Source of the DNA: Hyphomicrobiales bacterium
GTDB lineage: Bacteria; Pseudomonadota; Alphaproteobacteria; Rhizobiales; Rhizobiaceae
DNA: 64,000 nucleotides
Reading direction: 5' to 3'
NCBI GenBank assembly: GCA_900466875.1
Contig: UBNQ01000038.1
Span: 1-64,000, forward strand
Within the stretch, counting starts at the first letter, position 1; each line of letters opens with the position of its first letter. A program made the translations under genes and the position numbers. Shown here in pieces: positions 45,290 through 54,814 of this stretch. Under the pieces are notes generated by a model that did no database searches, was not told where the DNA came from, and worked only from the letters and a program-made list of their open reading frames with translations.

Positions 45290-46222
45290 ATGACAGACGA
45301 CCTGCAGGCAATCGTCGATGAAATTCATGTGAAGCTGCAGGCGCGGCTGGGTGAAGGCAAGGTGGCCGATTACATCCCCCAGCTTGCCCATATCGATCCG
45401 AAAAAATTCGGCATCGCGGTTGTTACCGTCGACGGCAAGGTGCACAGCGCCGGCGATTGCAACGAGCCGTTTTCGATCCAGAGCGTCTCCAAAGTATTCA
45501 CGCTGACCCTGGCGCTCGGCAAGCACGGCGAGACGACCTGGAACCGCGTCGGCCGCGAACCTTCGGGATCGGCCTTCAACTCCATCGTTCAGCTGGAGCA
45601 GGAGGAAGGCAAGCCGCGTAATCCTTTCATCAATGCCGGCGCGATTGCCGTCAGCGATCTCGTGCTCGCCGGCCACACGCCGCGAGAGGCGATCGGAGAA
45701 ATCCTGCGTTTCGTCCGTTATCTGGCGGATGACGAGGAGATCGCGATCGATCCCGCCGTGGCGAAATCGGAAGAGGCGACCGGTTATCGCAATTTTGCGC
45801 TTGCCAATTTCATGCGCTCCTTCGGCAAGCTCACCCATCCGGTCGAACATGTGCTCGGCGTCTATTTCCACCATTGCGCCATCGCCATGACCTGTACCCA
45901 GCTTGCGCGCGCCGGACTTTTTCTGGCTGCTAACGGCCGCAATCCGACGACCAGCCACACGGTCGTGTCGAGCCAGCGGGCGCGACGCATCAATGCACTG
46001 ATGCTGACCTGCGGACATTATGACGGGTCGGGTGAATTCGCCTATCGCGTCGGCCTGCCGGGCAAGAGCGGCGTCGGCGGCGGCATCATGGCCGTCGCAC
46101 CGGGCCGCGCCTCGATCGCCGTCTGGTCGCCGGGGCTCAATCACAACGGCAATTCGCTGGTCGGGTCGCTGGCATTGGAGATGCTGGCAGATCGGACAGG
46201 CTGGTCGGTGTTCGGGCATTGA
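45290..46222 (+). CDS. glsA: glutaminase A
   Basis: Glutaminase hydrolyses glutamine to glutamate and ammonia. The 310-residue product has the serine-lysine active site in [11 protein letters not shown] (Ser65, Lys68), [11 protein letters not shown], and [14 protein letters not shown] as the third motif. CGGAG precedes the ATG at 45290; an earlier TTG is less likely. It stands alone after the aromatic-acid cluster; no link of function is apparent. Confidence 0.95.
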   Translation: MTDDLQAIVDEIHVKLQARLGEGKVADYIPQLAHIDPKKFGIAVVTVDGKVHSAGDCNEPFSIQSVSKVFTLTLALGKHGETTWNRVGREPSGSAFNSIVQLEQEEGKPRNPFINAGAIAVSDLVLAGHTPREAIGEILRFVRYLADDEEIAIDPAVAKSEEATGYRNFALANFMRSFGKLTHPVEHVLGVYFHHCAIAMTCTQLARAGLFLAANGRNPTTSHTVVSSQRARRINALMLTCGHYDGSGEFAYRVGLPGKSGVGGGIMAVAPGRASIAVWSPGLNHNGNSLVGSLALEMLADRTGWSVFGH

Positions 46223-46235
46223 AACACCAAACTGG

Positions 46236-46323
46236 CGTCATCCTCGGGCTTGTCCCTAGGATCTATTGACCTATCGGTTTTGGAAACGTGGTTAGATCCT
46301 TGGCACAAGGCCAAGGATGACGG
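46236..46323. repeat. imperfect palindromic element between glsA and tctA
   Basis: The left arm CGTCATCCTCGGGCTTGTCC (46236-46264) and right arm AGATCCTTGGCACAAGGCCA (46294-46323) pair with several mismatches around a 29-base centre. The arm sequence recalls the widespread rhizobial repeat that yields spurious DPRDKPEDD-like peptides. It holds no gene. Confidence 0.6.
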
Positions 46324-46337
46324 CGTTCTACAAAATA

Positions 46338-46376
46338 AAAAAGCCCGGCACCTCTTATCGAAGTGCCGGGCTTTTT
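46338..46376. terminator. two-way intrinsic terminator between glsA and tctA
   Basis: AAAAAGCCCGGCAC and GTGCCGGGCTTTTT form a long stem with A-run and T-run on opposite sides, so it acts on both strands and ends both convergent transcripts. Confidence 0.85.
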
Positions 46377-46394
46377 CGTCCTGGGAGGACTTGT

Positions 46395-47912
46395 TCAGTC
46401 TTCGCTGGCCGCCATCTGCTTCAGCACGTCGCCGCGTCCGCGCAGGCGAAGTACCAGAGGCAGGATCAGGGCAGTCGCTGCGAGCAGCAGCAATACCGCT
46501 GCGATCGGCGAGGTGAACAGCACGGTGAAGTCGCCCTGGCTGATCGACAGTGCACGACGCAACTGCTGTTCCGCCAGCGGGCCGAGAATCAGACCGACGA
46601 TGACCGGCGCGATCGGATAATCGAACACGCGCATGACATAGGCGATCAGGCCGAAGACCAGCAGCATGCCGAGTTCGAACACCGAGGGGTTGGCGCCGAT
46701 CGTGCCGAGCGTCGCGAACACCAGAATGCCGGCATAGAGCCAAGGCTTCGGGATCGTCAGCAGCTTTACCCACAGGCCGACCAGCGGCAGGTTGAGAACC
46801 AGCAGCATCAGGTTGGCGATCAGCAGCGAGGCGATCAGGCCCCAGACGAGCTGCGGATTGGTCGCAAACAGAAGCGGACCCGGCTGCAAGCCGTATTGCT
46901 GGAAGCCGGCCAGCATGATTGCGGCCGTTGCAGAGGTCGGCAGGCCGAGCGTCAGGAGCGGCACGAGCGTACCGGCGGCGGACGCATTGTTGGCGGCTTC
47001 CGGTCCGGCGACGCCTTCGATTGCGCCATTGCCGAATTCTTCCGGATGCTTGGACAGCTTCTTTTCGGTCGCGTAGGACAGGAAGGTGCCGATTTCAGCA
47101 CCACCGGCCGGCATGGCGCCGATCGGAAAACCGATTACGGTGCCGCGCAGCCAGGCTTTCCACGAGCGCGACCAATCCTTCGCCGTCATCCAGACTGAAC
47201 CCTTGATCGCTTCCACCTTGTCGGGTGCCTGCGCGCCCTGGGCGGCGATGAACAGCGTTTCGCCGATTGCAAACATGGCAACCGCCATGGTCGTGACTTC
47301 GATCCCGTCAAGCAGGTCCGGCACGCCGAAGGACAGGCGGTTCTGGCCGGTCAACTGGTCGATGCCGACAAGCGACAGCGCAAGGCCGATGAACAGCGAG
47401 GTGAGGCCACGCAGCGTCGAGTTGCCGAAGGCGGACGAGACGGTAACGAAGGCGAGCACCATCAGCGCGAAATATTCGCGAGGGCCGAAGACCAGCGCCA
47501 GCTTGACGATGTAAGGCGCGATGAAGGCGAGCGCGAGCGTCGCGATCAGGCCTGCAACGAAGGAGCCGATGGCAGCCGTTGCCAGTGCCGGACCGCCGCG
47601 TCCGGCGCGGGCCATCTTGTTACCCTCGAGCGCGGTGACGATCGAGGCGCTTTCGCCGGGCGTGTTCAGGAGGATCGACGTCGTCGAGCCACCATACATG
47701 CCGCCGTAATAGATGCCGGCGAACATGATCAGCGAACCGGTGGCGTCGAGCTGGTAGGTGACCGGCAAGAGAAGCGCCACGGTGGTCGCAGGCCCGATGC
47801 CCGGCAACACGCCAACCATGGTGCCGAGCGTCACGCCGATCAGCGCATAAAGCAGGTTCATCGGCTCTGCAGCGGATGCCAGGCCCTGGAGGAGGAATTC
47901 GAATGTGCTCAT
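46395..47912 (-). CDS. tctA: tripartite tricarboxylate transporter large permease TctA
   Basis: TctA is the large membrane component of a tripartite tricarboxylate transporter. The 505-residue product has about 12 helices and the family marks [39 protein letters not shown] and [20 protein letters not shown]. It is the last gene of tctC-tctB-tctA and ends at a strong terminator. The substrate could be citrate or another carboxylate; TctC decides it. Confidence 0.95.
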   Translation of the reverse strand: MSTFEFLLQGLASAAEPMNLLYALIGVTLGTMVGVLPGIGPATTVALLLPVTYQLDATGSLIMFAGIYYGGMYGGSTTSILLNTPGESASIVTALEGNKMARAGRGGPALATAAIGSFVAGLIATLALAFIAPYIVKLALVFGPREYFALMVLAFVTVSSAFGNSTLRGLTSLFIGLALSLVGIDQLTGQNRLSFGVPDLLDGIEVTTMAVAMFAIGETLFIAAQGAQAPDKVEAIKGSVWMTAKDWSRSWKAWLRGTVIGFPIGAMPAGGAEIGTFLSYATEKKLSKHPEEFGNGAIEGVAGPEAANNASAAGTLVPLLTLGLPTSATAAIMLAGFQQYGLQPGPLLFATNPQLVWGLIASLLIANLMLLVLNLPLVGLWVKLLTIPKPWLYAGILVFATLGTIGANPSVFELGMLLVFGLIAYVMRVFDYPIAPVIVGLILGPLAEQQLRRALSISQGDFTVLFTSPIAAVLLLLAATALILPLVLRLRGRGDVLKQMAASED

Positions 47913-47932
47913 GGGTTTACTCTCCGGCTCCG

Positions 47933-48424
47933 TTACAGGAACAGGTTTTCAAGCGGGCCGGCGGGAAGCGAGAGCTGCAAGACGCCCGCAAACAGCCACC
48001 AGATGGCAAGACAGATGACGATGCCGATCGGAATGCTGATATGCAGTTTTCGTGCGCCGAAACCGCGGGCAGCAAAGCCGAACAGCAGGCCGGTGGCGAT
48101 GGAAAAGCCGGCGAAGCGGATCAGGATCATCTGGGCAAGAAGACCGCCGACGACCCAGAGAACCGGGCTGATTTCCTGGCGTTCCCGCTCGGGAAAATCA
48201 TGACGGAAAGCCGCGAATACCGTCCAGATGGCAAGGCCGATCAGGCCGAAGCCGATCCAGTAGGGAACCGAGGCGGGGCCTACTGGCGAATAGCCGGTCG
48301 TAGCCGTCAGACGGGACACGTCAACGAAGATGACGACGGCAACGATGGCGAGAACGGCTGCGATGACAAGCGCCGCCCAGTCAGGGCGGCGCTCGCTCGA
48401 GCTTTTAGGGGTGGTAAGGCTCAT
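47933..48424 (-). CDS. tctB: tripartite tricarboxylate transporter small permease TctB
   Basis: The 163-residue product has four hydrophobic helices (starting [20 protein letters not shown]) and the TctB-type middle AAGGLLFGF-like segment ([20 protein letters not shown]). Its start overlaps the tctC stop as ATGA; tctA follows after 20 bases. Together they form the transporter. Confidence 0.9.
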   Translation of the reverse strand: MSLTTPKSSSERRPDWAALVIAAVLAIVAVVIFVDVSRLTATTGYSPVGPASVPYWIGFGLIGLAIWTVFAAFRHDFPERERQEISPVLWVVGGLLAQMILIRFAGFSIATGLLFGFAARGFGARKLHISIPIGIVICLAIWWLFAGVLQLSLPAGPLENLFL

Positions 48425-49365
48425 TTAACCAGTCCGATTTCTTTCAGGATCGTCTCCGTGGAGGCGATGTCCTTGGCAAGCTGTTCGTCGAAGGCCGCAC
48501 CCGAAAGATAGGTATCCATCCAGCCCTTGGTCTTCAGGTTCTCCTGCCAGCCGGCGGACTTGGAGAGCTTCTCGATGTCGGTTGCGATCGCCTTTTTCTG
48601 CTCTTCGGTAATGCCCGGAGCAGCAGCAACCATGCGCCAGTTCTGCAGCACGACGTCGATACCGCTTTCCTTCAGGGTCGGAGCGTCGATGCCGTCGATC
48701 TTTTCGGCGGACGAGATCGCCAGAAGACGCAGCGAACCGGCCTTGATCTGGCTTTCGAACTCGCCGTAGGACGAGATGCCCGCGGTCACCTGGCTGCCCA
48801 GGATCGCGGCCAGTGCTTCGCCGCCGCCGGAGAATGCGATGTAGTTGATCTTGGTCGGATCGACGCCGGCAGCCTTCGCAATCAGGCCTGCACCGATATG
48901 GTCGGTACCGCCGGCCGAGCCGCCGCCCCAGGAAACCGAACCCGGATCAGCCTTCAGCTTGGCAACCAGATCGCCGATCGACTTGATGTCGGACGAGGTC
49001 GGAACGACGATGACTTCGTATTCGCCGGTCAGCCGCGCGATCGGGGTGACGTCCTTCAGCGTGACAGGCGACTTGTTGGTGAGGATCGCGCCGACCATGA
49101 CGTAACCGCCGACCATCAGCGCGTTCGGGTTGCCCTTCTGCTGGCTGGCGAACTGCGCGATGCCGATCGTGCCGCCGGCGCCCGGTACGTTCATGACCTG
49201 AACGCGGTTGGAGATCTTTTCCTTCTGCAGCACGGTCTGCATCGTGCGCGCGGTCTGGTCCCAGCCGCCGCCCGGGGCTGCCGGCGCCATGATCGAATAG
49301 TCGGCAGCGGCCACAGGAAGGGCGACTGCACCCGCGAGGAAGGAAGCGAGCAGGAAATGTTTCAA
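48421..49365 (-). CDS. tctC: periplasmic tricarboxylate-binding protein TctC
   Basis: The 314-residue product has a signal peptide ([19 protein letters not shown], cut before ADYSIMA) and the Bug/TctC fold with [29 protein letters not shown] and [17 protein letters not shown]. The best start is a TTG with GGAGG eight bases upstream; upstream open frame to 49521 has no start with such support. It leads the tctCBA operon. A direct-repeat site for a response regulator lies about 150 bases upstream. Confidence 0.92.
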   Translation of the reverse strand: MKHFLLASFLAGAVALPVAAADYSIMAPAAPGGGWDQTARTMQTVLQKEKISNRVQVMNVPGAGGTIGIAQFASQQKGNPNALMVGGYVMVGAILTNKSPVTLKDVTPIARLTGEYEVIVVPTSSDIKSIGDLVAKLKADPGSVSWGGGSAGGTDHIGAGLIAKAAGVDPTKINYIAFSGGGEALAAILGSQVTAGISSYGEFESQIKAGSLRLLAISSAEKIDGIDAPTLKESGIDVVLQNWRMVAAAPGITEEQKKAIATDIEKLSKSAGWQENLKTKGWMDTYLSGAAFDEQLAKDIASTETILKEIGLVK

Positions 49366-49590
49366 GGGTATGTCCTCCGTTGTCGTCCCGCGGGACGGAT
49401 TGTTTTTCGCAACGGAAGGATGATGGCGTGCAGGCGCTCTCCGCCTGTCTTCCCCTCCCGTTATCGCCGGCCCCACCTCCATGGGTTCCGAATGCCTTAA
49501 GCGATCACAGGAACCTGACATTTACCTGACATCGCTTGACGGCTGTCATTCTTGCAGCAAGCGCAACGAAGGCGCCAGCTTTTTCAAGTT
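49366..49590 (-). promoter_or_regulatory. promoter region of tctCBA
   Basis: The gap holds no gene. It contains the TGAC direct repeats (listed separately) and GGAGG that decides the TTG start of tctC. The likely promoter lies between the repeats and tctC. Confidence 0.5.
49513..49540. promoter_or_regulatory. TGAC direct repeats, candidate TctD (or PhoB-like) binding site
   Basis: ACCTGACATT and ACCTGACATC follow each other exactly 11 bases apart; a third TGAC comes ten bases later and GCTGTCATT lies just beyond. One-turn direct repeats are the usual target of OmpR/PhoB-family regulators such as TctD, encoded 2 kb away. Similarity to Pho boxes (CTGTCAT repeats) leaves phosphate control as an alternative. 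Confidence 0.5.
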
Positions 49591-50676
49591 CTATTGATGT
49601 CGCAGTTCCTCATTCCATTTCGAGATCAGCCGTGCCCGTTTGACCTGATCCAGATAGACCATCAGCCCGAGGCTGACCGGCACTGGCTTCAACTGTCCGC
49701 CGAGCATTTCGCGCATCGTCGTCGCCGTGTTGTTGCCGGCGACTTCCGGGCTGACGGCAGGGATTTGCAGCTCGCGCGCCATGATCGTCTGGCCCTCTTT
49801 CGACATGAAGAATTCGAGGTAACGCTTGCCGAGATCCGAACGGGCGGCCGCCTGCGGCACCAGCCCGATGCGCGACATGACGACGGTATAGTCCTTCGGC
49901 AGGACGATCCCGACATTCGGGCTGCGCGAGGCCCAGTCGGCGGCATAGGAACCGACGATATTGTAGCCGAGCATGAAGCGCCCGTCCGCCACCCGTTCGA
50001 GAATGGCGCCGCTGGTCGAATAAAGCTTGACGCCGGCAGACCCCATGGCCCGCACTACGGACCAGATATCACCGAACTGTTCCTGATCGCGCGACATGAA
50101 CAGGAAGCCGACCCCGGACCGCTCGATGTCATAGGTACCGATCCGTCCATGGATCGAATCGCCGTGCTTTTTCAGGAACTCTATGAACTCGGCGCGGGTG
50201 GAGGGCGGTGCTTCGTGCTGAAAACTCGGTTTGTTGTAGACGAAGACGGCGGGCTCGAAGGTCAGCGCGTAGACGGTGTTGCGCCAGTTCGCCCATTCCG
50301 GCCACCGGTCGCTCATCGGCAGGTCGCTCGCCTGGGCATAACCGTCATTGGCGAGCTTCACCTGCAGGTCCATGGCCGACGAAAAGGCGAAGTCGGCCGT
50401 TTTCTTGCCCGCATCCGTCTCGCGCACGATCCGGTCGTAAATCTCGCCGGTCAGCATGTCCTCGTAGGAAACGGCCACATCCGGGTTGGCCGCCTGGAAA
50501 CCGTCGATCATCGGTTTTGCCAGCGGTTCGTCGAGCGAGGAATAGACCGTCAGCAGCGGTGCATCCTTTTTGCCGGAAAGGGCAGGAAACATCAGCACTT
50601 CCGCCGCGGCGGGGCCGGGCGGGGCGACGGGACAGAGCCCGGCGAGACAGAGACAGAGGACAACAAACCGCATCAT
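49591..50676 (-). CDS. extra periplasmic solute-binding protein in the tct locus
   Basis: The product of about 361 residues has a signal peptide (MRFVVLCLCLAGLCPVAPPG, cut near AAA) and the type II binding fold of the iron/spermidine group: LLTVYSSLDEPLAKPMIDGFQ, DFAFSSAMDLQVKLANDGY, SGAILERVADGRFMLGYNIVGS. It has no permease or ATPase genes of its own. It sits between tctCBA and tctDE, so it may act as a sensor partner for TctE rather than a transport component; this is inferred from position. Two adjacent ATGs are possible starts. Confidence 0.8.
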   Translation of the reverse strand: MMRFVVLCLCLAGLCPVAPPGPAAAEVLMFPALSGKKDAPLLTVYSSLDEPLAKPMIDGFQAANPDVAVSYEDMLTGEIYDRIVRETDAGKKTADFAFSSAMDLQVKLANDGYAQASDLPMSDRWPEWANWRNTVYALTFEPAVFVYNKPSFQHEAPPSTRAEFIEFLKKHGDSIHGRIGTYDIERSGVGFLFMSRDQEQFGDIWSVVRAMGSAGVKLYSTSGAILERVADGRFMLGYNIVGSYAADWASRSPNVGIVLPKDYTVVMSRIGLVPQAAARSDLGKRYLEFFMSKEGQTIMARELQIPAVSPEVAGNNTATTMREMLGGQLKPVPVSLGLMVYLDQVKRARLISKWNEELRHQ

Positions 50677-50842
50677 GATTGAAGAATGCCCGACGCCGCC
50701 GGTTGCGGCAAGCCGCCGCAGTTGATGAGCTTCCGGCAATGGTTGCCGGAGTTTCATCCGACCTGCCTTGTTTCGTGACGTGAGCGGACTATCTGAGGGC
50801 GACCTTATCCGCTCATGCCACCCTCAACGAGGTCAGATTCCC

Positions 50843-51349
50843 ATGTCGCTTTCGCTTTATGACGTCTCCGTGCCGGCTTTCCTGCGCGGCTTTGCCAACC
50901 TCACTGAAATCCTGAAAAAGGCAGAGGCGTTTGCCGACGAAAACGGCATTGCCCACAAGGAGCTTCTCGAAGCGCGGCTGATCGAGGACATGTTGCCGTT
51001 GACCGGCCAGATCCAGCGGGCGAGCGATGCCGCCAAATTCGTGCCGGTCCGTCTCGGTGCCGTTGAAAATGTCTCGATGGCCGACGAGGAAGTCACCTTC
51101 GCCGATCTGCACGCCCGCATCGACAAGACCGTCGCCTTCCTGAAGGATGTCGTTCCCGCCGGCATGGCGGATCGCGACGACATCGATGTCGTGGTCAAGA
51201 CCCGTTCGGGCGAAACGGCCTTTACCGGCAAGAGCTATGTTCTGGGTTTCGCGCTGCCGAACTTTTATTTCCATGTGACCACGGCCTACGCGATCCTGCG
51301 CCACAAGGGCGTGCCGATCGGCAAGATGGATTATCTCGGCCGTCCCTGA
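50843..51349 (+). CDS. DUF1993-family protein
   Basis: The 168-residue product has the family opening SLSLYDVSVPAFLRGFANLTEIL, ARLIEDMLPLTGQIQRASD, and LPNFYFHVTTAYAILRHKGV near the end. DUF1993 proteins are four-helix bundles of the DinB-like fold and have no known activity. GAGGT lies before the ATG at 50843; the upstream start codons run through the promoter. It is divergent from the extra binding-protein gene and precedes tctD by about 70 bases. Confidence 0.8.
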   Translation: MSLSLYDVSVPAFLRGFANLTEILKKAEAFADENGIAHKELLEARLIEDMLPLTGQIQRASDAAKFVPVRLGAVENVSMADEEVTFADLHARIDKTVAFLKDVVPAGMADRDDIDVVVKTRSGETAFTGKSYVLGFALPNFYFHVTTAYAILRHKGVPIGKMDYLGRP

Positions 51350-51421
51350 CGATAACCGCCGCGCCATCGTGACATCCCTCCGCTTCACCGATTATAGTCG
51401 GCGCGTCAGCGGGGGGATTTC

Positions 51422-52111
51422 GTGCGCATACTTCTGGTCGAGGATAATCTGGCTTTGGCCGAAGGCTTGCAGGCCATTTTGCGCGGCAGCGGTTATGTCG
51501 TCGATTTCGTCGCCGATGGCGCCTCTGCAGAGGCCGCGACTGCAGCACAGGCTTACGATCTCGTCATTCTCGATCTGAACCTGCCGGAAATGGACGGGCT
51601 CGACGTGTTGCGCGCCATGCGCGCCCGGCAGAACCGTGCCGCGGTGATGATCCTCACCGCACGTGGCCTGCCGGAAGAACGGGTGCGCGGGCTCGATCTC
51701 GGCGCCGACGACTACATGATCAAACCCTTCGACGTACCGGAATTCGAGGCGCGTATCCGGGTTCTGCTGCGTCGTCAGGCCGGCTTGCGCAGCTCGGTCA
51801 TCAGTCATGGCGGCGTGACCTTCGACCTCACCTCGCGCACCTTTTCATGCAGCGGCACGCCGCTCGACATCCCGGCCCGCGAGATCGCGCTTCTCGAACT
51901 GCTGTTCCTCCGAATGGGCAAAGTCGTCTCCAAGGAAGCGATCGTCGCCTCACTGACCGGCTTTGACGACGACCTGTCGGCCAATGCGATCGAGCAATAT
52001 GTGAGCCGGCTAAGAAAGCGCCTGATGCCGCACGGGCTGACCGTGAAGACGGCGCGCGGCATTGGTTATTATCTCGAAGCGGCGAGTGTTGCGCCGAGTG
52101 GGGCCGCATGA
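51422..52111 (+). CDS. tctD: OmpR-family response regulator TctD
   Basis: The 229-residue product has a receiver domain with phospho-acceptor Asp51 (VILDLNLPEMDG) and Lys in MIKPFDVPEFEAR, then an OmpR winged-helix domain (IPAREIALLELLFLRMGKVVSKE, NAIEQYVSRLRKRL). It starts at a GTG and overlaps tctE by 4 bases. With TctE it should control tctCBA in response to external carboxylates; TGAC direct repeats in front of tctC are candidate targets. Confidence 0.9.
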   Translation: MRILLVEDNLALAEGLQAILRGSGYVVDFVADGASAEAATAAQAYDLVILDLNLPEMDGLDVLRAMRARQNRAAVMILTARGLPEERVRGLDLGADDYMIKPFDVPEFEARIRVLLRRQAGLRSSVISHGGVTFDLTSRTFSCSGTPLDIPAREIALLELLFLRMGKVVSKEAIVASLTGFDDDLSANAIEQYVSRLRKRLMPHGLTVKTARGIGYYLEAASVAPSGAA

Positions 52112-53496
52112 CGGCGGCGGTTCCGAGCGCCTATTCGCTGCGAAGACGGCTGCTCGCCTGGCTGCTGGTTTCAACGGCCGTGATCGGCGCGATCGCCATG
52201 ATCGATACCTGGGACGAGGCGGTCGATACCGCCAATGAGGTTTCCGATCGCGTGCTTGCCGGCTCGGCACTCGCCATCGCGGAGCGGGTAATCGTCGCGG
52301 AAGACGGCTCGCTGGAAGTCGATATTCCCTATGTCGCGCTGGAAATGCTGACTTCTGCCGCGCAGGACCGGGTTTTCTACCGGGTCGACGGGCCGCCCGG
52401 CACCTTTGTCACCGGCTACCAGAACCTTCCGTCGATCCCACGGCGCGAGGGACAGGCGGCGGCTTTCGGAGATGCCAGTTTTCGCGGCGATCCGATCCGG
52501 GTGGCGGCGCTGGCGCGCTCGGCCTCGACCGGCATCAATTCGGTACCCTTCACGGTGACGGTGGCCGAAACGACAATCGCCCGCCAGCAGTTGACCCACG
52601 CCATCCTGCTGCGCTCGGCCTTGCGTATTCTTTTCATGATCCTAGGCGCCGCCGCGATCGTCTGGGTCGCCGTCACGCTGTCGCTGCGGCCGCTCTACCG
52701 CTTCAGCGAAGCGCTGTCTGAGCGCAGCCCGGACGATCTGCATCCGATTACGGAGCGGGTTCCGAACGAGGTCCAGGGATTGGTCGATACGGTCAATTCC
52801 TTCATGGTCCGGCTTGAAGGCGCGCTCGATGCGCTGCGCCATTTCACCGGCAATGCCGGCCACCAGTTGCGCACCCCGCTCGCAATCGTCCGGACTCAGC
52901 TGACCCTTGCCAGACGCTCGGATAATCTGGAGGAGGTTCAGCAGGCGGCGGAAAAGGCCGATGAGGCCGTAGGTGATGCCGAGCGCATCCTGGCGCAGCT
53001 TCTGCTGATGGCACGCATCGATGCCGCGGCGCGTTCAACCGCGATGCGCGAAGTGGATCTCGCTGACCTTGCCCGCGCGGTCACGGCCGAACACGTGCCG
53101 AGGGCAGCAGAGGCGGGTATCGATCTGGGTTTCGAAGGAGAGGGCGAGGTGATGACCATCGCCGAACCCATCCTGATCGGCGAACTTGTGAAAAATCTGA
53201 TCTCCAACGCCCTGCTTTACGCCGGCACGGGCGCAGAGGTGACGGTTCGCGTCGGTGCGCAGGCCGGTGGGGCGGTTCTGGAAGTCGAGGACAACGGGCC
53301 GGGCATTCCACGCGACCGCCGCGAGGCCGTGCTGAAGCGCTTCGAGCGTGGCGAAGCGGGAGAAAGGCCTGGCTCCGGATTGGGTCTGCCCATCGTCGAA
53401 GAGATCGCGAGGTTGCACGGCGCCAGCCTCGTTCTTGCCGAAGGAGGTGAAGGCAAGGGCCTAAAGGTCGGGATCTCTTTTGCCGTTGCGAAATAG
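52108..53496 (+). CDS. tctE: sensor histidine kinase TctE
   Basis: The 462-residue product has two membrane helices (about residues 12-31 and 168-194) around a periplasmic domain, the phospho-acceptor His252 (FTGNAGHQLRTPLAIVRTQL), and the ATPase motifs LISNALLYAG, DNGPGIPRDRR and GSGLGLPIVEEIARLHGA. The periplasmic part (about 130 residues) is the TctE-type sensor. It overlaps tctD by 4 bases. It may sense its ligand with help from the neighbouring binding protein. Confidence 0.9.
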   Translation: MTAAVPSAYSLRRRLLAWLLVSTAVIGAIAMIDTWDEAVDTANEVSDRVLAGSALAIAERVIVAEDGSLEVDIPYVALEMLTSAAQDRVFYRVDGPPGTFVTGYQNLPSIPRREGQAAAFGDASFRGDPIRVAALARSASTGINSVPFTVTVAETTIARQQLTHAILLRSALRILFMILGAAAIVWVAVTLSLRPLYRFSEALSERSPDDLHPITERVPNEVQGLVDTVNSFMVRLEGALDALRHFTGNAGHQLRTPLAIVRTQLTLARRSDNLEEVQQAAEKADEAVGDAERILAQLLLMARIDAAARSTAMREVDLADLARAVTAEHVPRAAEAGIDLGFEGEGEVMTIAEPILIGELVKNLISNALLYAGTGAEVTVRVGAQAGGAVLEVEDNGPGIPRDRREAVLKRFERGEAGERPGSGLGLPIVEEIARLHGASLVLAEGGEGKGLKVGISFAVAK

Positions 53497-53523
53497 GTGG
53501 CGGTAGCCCCTCATCCGGCTGCC

Positions 53524-53557
53524 GCCACCTTCTCCCCGCAGGCGGGGAGAAGGTGGC
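53524..53557. repeat. 16-base-pair perfect hairpin in the tctE/nagA repeat region
   Basis: GCCACCTTCTCCCCGC and GCGGGGAGAAGGTGGC pair exactly with a two-base loop. It lies 27 bases after the tctE stop and can work as a two-way stop between tctE and nagA. Its core CTCCCCGC..GCGGGGAG is shared with the other repeats of this region. Confidence 0.7.
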
Positions 53558-53601
53558 AAGCCTTCAGCGTCTCCGACCCTCCGCAACGTTGAGCGTGAGG
53601 C

Positions 53602-53647
53602 GCGTCCCCTTTCCCCGTTTACGGGGAGAGGGCTAGGGTGAGGGGCC
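53602..53647. repeat. short palindromic intergenic repeat, copy 2
   Basis: CGTCCCCTTTCCCCGTTT followed by ACGGGGAGAGGGCTAGGGTG and AGGGGCC matches the repeat at 74-119. CCCTTTCCCCGT and ACGGGGAGAGGG pair over 12 bases with one G-U. It sits ten bases beyond the nagA stop. Confidence 0.7.
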
Positions 53648-53656
53648 AACCTCACG

Positions 53657-54814
53657 TCAAGCCCGATACACTTCCACACCGCCGATCCATGTGCTCTGCG
53701 TATGCAGACTGGCGTCCAGTACCACGAAATCGGCGTCGAGGCCCGGCCTGATCGATCCCTTGGTCTCGGCGATCTGGACGGCTTCCGCCGGATAGGTGGA
53801 GGCCATGCGCAATGCTTCCTCAAACGGCAGGCCGAGCGTTTCATGAACCAGCCGCACAGACGAGGCCATGTCGATATCGGCACCCGCCAATGTGCCGTCC
53901 GCAAGCGTCAGCCGTCCGTCCTGGCGCAGGATTTCGCGGCCATTGAGGGTGAAGGAGGTCATGTCGGTGCCGATCGGCGACATCGCGTCGGTCACAAGAA
54001 AAATCCTGCCCGGTCCGTTCTTGGCGCGCAACGCTGCCGCCATAGCGGCCGGATGCACATGCAGGCCGTCGGCGATCAGGCCCGCATGCAGGTTTTTCGT
54101 ATCGAGCGCCGCACCGACCATGCCGGGTTCGCGGTGACCGAGCGGGCTCATGGCGTTGAACAGATGGGTCACAGTCCGCGCGCCGGCCGTGGCGTAGAGG
54201 CGAGCCGTGTCATAGCTTGCTTCCGTATGGCCGAGGCTGACGGTAATGCCGGCGCGTGCGAGGGTGTTGACCTGTTCGGGAGAGACGCTTTCGGGCGCGA
54301 TCGTCACCATCAGCGCATCAAGCGCCTCGCCGCAGGAAAGGATCATTTCGAGATCCTGATCTTCCATCGGCCGGATCAGCGCCGGGTCATGCGCGCCCTT
54401 TCGGGCAATCGAGAGATGCGGGCCTTCCAGATGCAGGCCCAGAAAGCCGGGAACGCCGAGCCTCTTCGCCTCGATGCCCGCGGTAACCGTGCGGCTGGTG
54501 ATCTCAAACGTATCGGTGATCAGTGTCGGCAGAAGGGACGTCGTACCGAATTTCGCATGCGCGGCGCAGATCGTTGTCAGGCCTTCGACCGTCGGTTCCT
54601 CGTTCAAAAGCACCCCGCCGCCGCCATTCACCTGCAGATCGATGAAACCGGGCGCGATGATTTCGCCACACTCGATCTTTTCGATCTCCGGCGCGAGCTG
54701 CGCGACCGGCAGAATTGCCGTGATCCTGCCGCCTTCGAAAACGACTGCAGCATTCTCATGCCAGTCCGTGCCGTCGAAAATGCGTTGGCCGATAAGTGCT
54801 TTTGTCCCGGTCAT
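53657..54814 (-). CDS. nagA: N-acetylglucosamine-6-phosphate deacetylase NagA
   Basis: NagA removes the acetyl group from GlcNAc-6-phosphate. The 385-residue product has the amidohydrolase layout with APGFIDLQVNGGGGVLLNEE (first metal region), GLHLEGPHLS (Glu ligand), TVSLGHTEASYDTARLY (His), VTHLFNAMSPLGHREPGMVG and the catalytic Asp in LVTDAMSPIG. Its ATG overlaps the stop of the SIS-domain gene as ATGA, making it the last gene of the leftward operon. Confidence 0.94.
   Translation of the reverse strand: MTGTKALIGQRIFDGTDWHENAAVVFEGGRITAILPVAQLAPEIEKIECGEIIAPGFIDLQVNGGGGVLLNEEPTVEGLTTICAAHAKFGTTSLLPTLITDTFEITSRTVTAGIEAKRLGVPGFLGLHLEGPHLSIARKGAHDPALIRPMEDQDLEMILSCGEALDALMVTIAPESVSPEQVNTLARAGITVSLGHTEASYDTARLYATAGARTVTHLFNAMSPLGHREPGMVGAALDTKNLHAGLIADGLHVHPAAMAAALRAKNGPGRIFLVTDAMSPIGTDMTSFTLNGREILRQDGRLTLADGTLAGADIDMASSVRLVHETLGLPFEEALRMASTYPAEAVQIAETKGSIRPGLDADFVVLDASLHTQSTWIGGVEVYRA

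Noticed and set aside
53461-53904. 147-codon frame across the tctE/nagA gap
   Set aside because: The peptide contains LAPHPSPLPVNGERGR-like text that comes from the palindromic repeat and is a known type of spurious call in rhizobia.
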